NCBI GenBank assembly: GCA_947499565.1
Contig: CANMOV010000003.1
Coordinates: forward strand, 186,001 to 250,000
Direction: 5' to 3'
Length of the DNA: 64,000 bases
From: an uncultured Croceitalea sp.
GTDB lineage: Bacteria; Bacteroidota; Bacteroidia; Flavobacteriales; Flavobacteriaceae
Shown here: in pieces, positions 60,476 through 64,000 of the stretch
How positions within the stretch are numbered: the first letter of the stretch is position 1
Layout: each line of letters opens with the position of its first letter
The notes under the pieces: model-generated
What the model was told of the DNA's origin: nothing
Database searches by the model: none
What the model saw: only the letters and a program-made list of their open reading frames with translations
Made by a program: the position numbers and the translations under genes

Positions 60476-60736
60476 TTAAGCATCAAATGGTTCAATAGAA
60501 ACATAAGACTTTCCACCTACCTTCTTTTCGAATTTTACAAGGCCATCGACTCTAGCATGTAACGTGTGGTCTTTACCAGCGTATACATTTTCACCAGGGT
60601 TATGTTTTGTCCCTCGCTGTCTAACAATAATGTTACCAGCTACAGCAGCTTGTCCACCAAAAATCTTAACACCTAATCGTTTCGATTCTGATTCTCTACC
60701 GTTTTTAGAACTACCTACACCTTTTTTATGTGCCAT
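60476..60736 (-). CDS. rpmA: 50S ribosomal protein L27
   Basis: Ribosomal protein bL27 of the large subunit, which reaches toward the peptidyl transferase centre. The 86-residue sequence [20 protein letters not shown] ... [17 protein letters not shown] is standard. The N terminus AHKKG needs no processing, unlike the Firmicutes form. It follows rplU in one operon. Confidence 0.97.
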   Translation of the reverse strand: MAHKKGVGSSKNGRESESKRLGVKIFGGQAAVAGNIIVRQRGTKHNPGENVYAGKDHTLHARVDGLVKFEKKVGGKSYVSIEPFDA

Positions 60737-60759
60737 GATATAAAATTTTAGTTCTTATT

Positions 60760-61320
60760 TTATTTTTTAAGTGCTTCTATAAGCTCTGCTTTCTTCATAG
60801 AAGAAATACCTGTGATACCCGCCGCTTTTGCTAAATCCTTTAACTCAGCAACAGTTTTTTTGCTAAAATCTTCCACAGCCTTAGGTGCAGCTTCTTTCTT
60901 TGCTACTTCCTTTTTTGGAGCTGCCGCTTTCTTAGGAGCTACTGCTTTTGTAGCTTCCTTGGGTGCAGCTTCTTTCTTTGGCTTAGCTGGAGCTGCTTTT
61001 TTAGCACCTTTAGCTACAATACTTTCAACTATAATTTCAGTTAAAGATTGTCTATGTCCATTCTTTTTTCTGTAACCTTTACGTCTTTTCTTGTGAAAAA
61101 CGATTACTTTATCACCTCTAAGGTGCTTAACGACTTTGGCTTCTACAGCCGCACCGTCTATGACTGGGGCGCCAACAGTTACATTACCATTGTCATCTAA
61201 AAGAAGAACTTTGTCAAAAGTGACTTTTTTGCCTTCCTCTGTTTGCAAACGGTGAACGTAGACTTTCTGGTCTTTTGCAACTTTAAATTGCTGCCCTGCC
61301 ATCTCTACAATTGCGTACAT
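60760..61320 (-). CDS. rplU: 50S ribosomal protein L21 with C-terminal extension
   Basis: Ribosomal protein bL21. The first about 100 residues, beginning [20 protein letters not shown], are the normal protein. An Ala/Lys/Pro-rich linker (about 108-150) follows, then a small helical domain (about 152-186: [20 protein letters not shown] ... ELIEALKK), which resembles Rho-N/SAP or HeH-type nucleic-acid-binding motifs. At 186 residues it is about 80 longer than a typical L21. The ATG at 61320 is chosen. An upstream ATG at 61374 would overlap the promoter. Confidence 0.95.
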   Translation of the reverse strand: MYAIVEMAGQQFKVAKDQKVYVHRLQTEEGKKVTFDKVLLLDDNGNVTVGAPVIDGAAVEAKVVKHLRGDKVIVFHKKRRKGYRKKNGHRQSLTEIIVESIVAKGAKKAAPAKPKKEAAPKEATKAVAPKKAAAPKKEVAKKEAAPKAVEDFSKKTVAELKDLAKAAGITGISSMKKAELIEALKK

Positions 61321-61371
61321 AATGCGTTTAATTAGATTAATTTTCCCAACTATTTTCACAAATAGCGGGTG

Positions 61372-61403
61372 CAAATATACTGCTAATTCATTAATCTACA
61401 AGC
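61372..61403 (-). promoter_or_regulatory. rplU-rpmA promoter
   Basis: Minus strand: GCTTG (-33 region, 61399-61403), 19-nt spacer, then TATATTTG (61372-61379). This matches the Bacteroidota TTTG / TAnnTTTG promoter well. The leader to the ATG is about 45 nt. Confidence 0.8.
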
Positions 61404-61425
61404 ATTTTTTAACCAATTGACCTAA

Positions 61426-61872
61426 TTATTTCTTTAGATTGTTTGAAGTTTTAAAAAGCTGCATAAAAGTAAGGGTAAGCACAATAGACGTTGCTACACC
61501 CATAATAGCCACAGTAAAAAAAACTATTCCTTTAAAATTAGAATAATCTTTAGCCCAAACTTGTGACAACTCTTCTAAAAAAGCACTATTTAATTCTGTG
61601 GTATAAAAGGCGAAAAAAAATGTAAAAAGAATGGTAGCAACCACACCAGTGGTGATTCCAGCCTTAAAACCACTGCCATAAGTAAATTTATTACCCTCTC
61701 TTAACTTAATAATTTTGAGCGTCTCATAAATACCAAACCCAGTAATTACTCCATTAAAAAGACTAAAGAAAATGTTGGTATGTTTTCCTACCAGTGATAG
61801 TATTAAAAAATAAGCAATCAGAACCGCACTGGTTACTATCCCAAACCGAATAGGTAGCGTTAAATTTTTCAT
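61426..61872 (-). CDS. DUF4199 membrane protein
   Basis: A 148-residue protein with four membrane segments and the DUF4199 pattern (IRFGIVTSAVLIAYFLILSL, LKIIKLREGNKFTYGSGFKAGITTGVVATILFTFFFAFY). The family is common in Bacteroidota and uncharacterised. It stands alone between rplU and the M16 peptidase genes. Confidence 0.8.
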   Translation of the reverse strand: MKNLTLPIRFGIVTSAVLIAYFLILSLVGKHTNIFFSLFNGVITGFGIYETLKIIKLREGNKFTYGSGFKAGITTGVVATILFTFFFAFYTTELNSAFLEELSQVWAKDYSNFKGIVFFTVAIMGVATSIVLTLTFMQLFKTSNNLKK

Positions 61873-62038
61873 TTTTCAAAATTTTTGGATGGACATTTAA
61901 GTTACGGAATTATTATAAAAATTCTTGTTAAATCGGTCGTCCTTTTCTATCTTAAATTCTAAAAAAATTATATTCGTGTAACACTTCTTAATAATTAAAG
62001 ACTAATTCACAGTAATACTAAATTCTAAACATTAGAAA

Positions 62039-63361
62039 ATGAAGAAAATTTCCTTATTATCCTTTTTCATGCTTGCCACAATTGGCACACTTTCAGCTCA
62101 GGAAGTTGCCTATGAAGAGTATGATTTAGACAACGGTATGCATGTAATATTGCATCAAGATAATGGCGCTCCAGTAGTATCAACATCAGTAATGTATCAT
62201 GTAGGAGCTAAAGATGAAGACCCGCAAAAAACTGGATTTGCCCATTTCTTTGAACATTTATTGTTTGAAGGCACAAAAAACATTGAACGTGGAGAGTGGT
62301 TTAAAATTGTTTCTGCTAATGGAGGTAGTAATAATGCGAACACTACCCAAGATAGAACATTCTATTATGAAACTTTTCCTTCCAACAACCTAAAATTGGG
62401 ATTATGGCTGGAGTCTGAAAGATTGCTTCACCCAGTAATCAACCAAATTGGAGTAGATACTCAAAAAGAGGTAGTGCAAGAAGAACGCAGACTACGTTAT
62501 GACAATTCTCCTTACGGCAGATGGAGAGAACAAATGTTCATCAATCTTTTCAAAAAACATCCTTATAGATGGCAGACAATTGGTTCTTTAGAACATTTGG
62601 CTAGCGCAACTTTAGAGGATTTTCAGAAATTTAATAAGATCTACTACGTACCAAACAATGCAGTACTTGTAGTTGCAGGTGATATTGATATTCCTGAAAC
62701 TAAAAAAATGATTCAAGATTATTTTGGTCCCATTCCAAGGGGAGCAGAAATACAAAGAAACACTTTTGTAGAGGATCCTTTAAATGGTCCTATTAAAGCA
62801 TCTTATAATGATTCAAATATCCAAATACCTCTTTTTATGATGGGTTATAGAACGCCAGCACAAACTGAGAAGGATGCTTATGTTCTAGATATGATTTCAA
62901 CTTACCTAAGTGATGGTAAGAGTTCTAAATTGTATAAAAAACTTGTAGACGAAAAGAAAATGGCTTTACAAGTATTTGCTTTTAACGGTTCCCAAGAAGA
63001 TTATGGGTCTTATATAGTTGGAGGCTTACCAGTAGGTGACAATACTTTAGAGGATATTAAAAAAGAAATAGAAGAAGAAATTGTAAAAGTTCAGTCAGAA
63101 CTTATCTCTGAAAAGGATTATCAAAAATTACAAAATAAGTTCGAAAATAACTTTGTGAACTCCAATAGTAGCATACAGGGTATTGCTAATTCTCTCGCAA
63201 GGTATTACATGCTTTATGATGATACCGATTTAATAAATTCTGAAATTGATATTTATCGTTCTATTACAAGAGAAGATATCAAAGAAGTTGCCAGTAAATA
63301 CCTTACCCCTAGCAACAGAGTAGAATTAGAATATTTACCAGAACAAAAAGAAGCTAACTAA
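62039..63361 (+). CDS. M16 family zinc peptidase, catalytic subunit
   Basis: A 440-residue secreted peptidase: signal peptide (about 1-20, LSAQ) and a pitrilysin-type domain with the inverted zinc motif HFFEH at residues 69-73 (Zn ligands His69 and His73, catalytic Glu72) and the downstream Glu of EVVQEERR near residue 150. The second half is a M16C-type domain. It is followed after 1 nt by a second M16 gene lacking this motif, so the two probably form a heterodimer as mitochondrial processing peptidases do. Confidence 0.93.
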   Translation: MKKISLLSFFMLATIGTLSAQEVAYEEYDLDNGMHVILHQDNGAPVVSTSVMYHVGAKDEDPQKTGFAHFFEHLLFEGTKNIERGEWFKIVSANGGSNNANTTQDRTFYYETFPSNNLKLGLWLESERLLHPVINQIGVDTQKEVVQEERRLRYDNSPYGRWREQMFINLFKKHPYRWQTIGSLEHLASATLEDFQKFNKIYYVPNNAVLVVAGDIDIPETKKMIQDYFGPIPRGAEIQRNTFVEDPLNGPIKASYNDSNIQIPLFMMGYRTPAQTEKDAYVLDMISTYLSDGKSSKLYKKLVDEKKMALQVFAFNGSQEDYGSYIVGGLPVGDNTLEDIKKEIEEEIVKVQSELISEKDYQKLQNKFENNFVNSNSSIQGIANSLARYYMLYDDTDLINSEIDIYRSITREDIKEVASKYLTPSNRVELEYLPEQKEAN

Positions 63362-63362
63362 G

Positions 63363-64000
63363 ATGAAAAAGTTATTTTTATTTTCGATGTTGTCCTTATT
63401 TTTTGCAACATCTTTCGCACAAGTAGATAGGACCAAACAACCAGAACCAGGTCCCGCTCCAGAAATTAATTTACAAGAGCCCGTAACTTTTAGTTTAAAG
63501 AACGGTTTAAAAGTGATGGTTGTAGAAAACCATAAGCTCCCTAGAGTATCCATTCAGTTAACACTAGATAATCCTCCTGTATTAGAAGGAGAAAAAGCTG
63601 GAGTTCAAAGCTTAGCGGGTAGCCTTATGGGGAATGGTTCTAAATCTATTTCAAAGGATGATTTTAATGAAGAAGTAGATTTTCTAGGAGCTAGATTAAA
63701 CTTTGGTGCAACCAGTGCTTTTGCTAGTAGTTTATCCAAATACTTTCCTAGAATTTTGGAGTTAATGGCAGATGCTGCACTTAACCCAAATTTTACCCAA
63801 GAAGAATTTGAAAAAGAAAAAGCAAAGCTTATTACAGGTCTAAAAACCCAAGAGAATGATGTTTCTGCGATAGCCAGTAGAGTGCAAAGTGCTTTAGCTT
63901 ATGGTAAGAATCATCCAAGAGGTGAATTTACTACTGAGCAAACGGTTAATAATGTTAGCCTGTTAGATGTAGAGAATTTTTACAGAGATTATTTTGTTCC
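63363..64000 (+). CDS. M16 family peptidase, non-catalytic partner (partial)
   Basis: The gene runs off the window end; about 212 residues are visible. Signal peptide MKKLFLFSMLSLFFATSFAQ, then a M16 N-terminal domain (LKNGLKVMVVENHKLPRVSIQL). Where the catalytic HxxEH should stand, the sequence reads AGVQSLAGSLMG, so it is inactive and likely the partner of the preceding catalytic subunit. Confidence 0.88.
   Translation, partial: MKKLFLFSMLSLFFATSFAQVDRTKQPEPGPAPEINLQEPVTFSLKNGLKVMVVENHKLPRVSIQLTLDNPPVLEGEKAGVQSLAGSLMGNGSKSISKDDFNEEVDFLGARLNFGATSAFASSLSKYFPRILELMADAALNPNFTQEEFEKEKAKLITGLKTQENDVSAIASRVQSALAYGKNHPRGEFTTEQTVNNVSLLDVENFYRDYFV

Noticed and set aside
1-64000. tRNA, rRNA, CRISPR arrays, insertion sequences, integrases
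   Set aside because: I looked for T-loop-like GTTCGA motifs, long conserved rRNA blocks, regularly spaced repeats and transposase or integrase motifs and found none convincing. An automatic tRNA scan would be more reliable.

Overview
The window is AT-rich, compact chromosomal DNA from a member of the Bacteroidota, almost certainly a Flavobacteriaceae, probably marine. Support: promoters of the TTTG / TAnnTTTG type, start codons without Shine-Dalgarno sequences, TonB-dependent receptors, a DUF3098-uppP-truB group after ftsX, LytTR and TPR-kinase two-component pairs, DUF4199, DUF3127 and DUF4301 proteins, and flavobacterial dispersed repeats of the 'TTCGACAAGCTCAG' type. I cannot name the genus. 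I see no rRNA, tRNA, CRISPR array, transposase or integrase.

Layout. 0-10 kb is housekeeping: an LpxR-like protein, a YugP-like peptidase, alanine dehydrogenase, SemiSWEET, an unusually long leuS carrying in-frame repeat insertions, ftsX, DUF3098, uppP, truB and a TonB-C-like protein. 10-18 kb holds a thioredoxin-like protein, a YitT protein and a tetR-ABC-HlyD-TolC export operon whose ABC ATPase motifs are degenerate. 17-21 kb has a LysR regulator divergent from a putative SbtA-type bicarbonate transporter with two small partner genes, then tag and two envelope proteins. 21-28 kb has aat, an AtoE-type transporter, DUF3127, a histidine kinase, HIT, greA, a Rieske-like lipoprotein and a Gfo/Idh/MocA oxidoreductase.

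28-39 kb appears to be built around thiamine: a TPP riboswitch precedes a TonB-dependent receptor, and about 8 kb away lie a thiamine-binding (MTH1187/YkoF-like) protein, a PnuC-type transporter and a NadR-like kinase fused to DUF4301. Between the two parts sits a signalling block: two homologous small secreted proteins flank a hybrid kinase and a sigma-54 response regulator. 39-49 kb has a phosphopantetheinyl transferase, ahcY, an SDR protein, an orphan repeat protein lying between a decayed LytTR gene end and an intact LytTR/LytS pair, a large TonB-dependent receptor and DUF1569.

49-60.4 kb is the accessory part: a small lipoprotein, a TPR-kinase/LuxR pair, then a same-strand run of about twelve genes, mostly small conserved proteins of unknown role, ending in an HsdR_N-like PD-(D/E)XK nuclease, an unknown protein, two adjacent DUF4407-type coiled-coil membrane proteins and a zinc-ribbon-like membrane protein. 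This is my best candidate for an undescribed system. The window closes with rpmA, an extended rplU, DUF4199 and an M16 peptidase pair, the second cut by the window edge.
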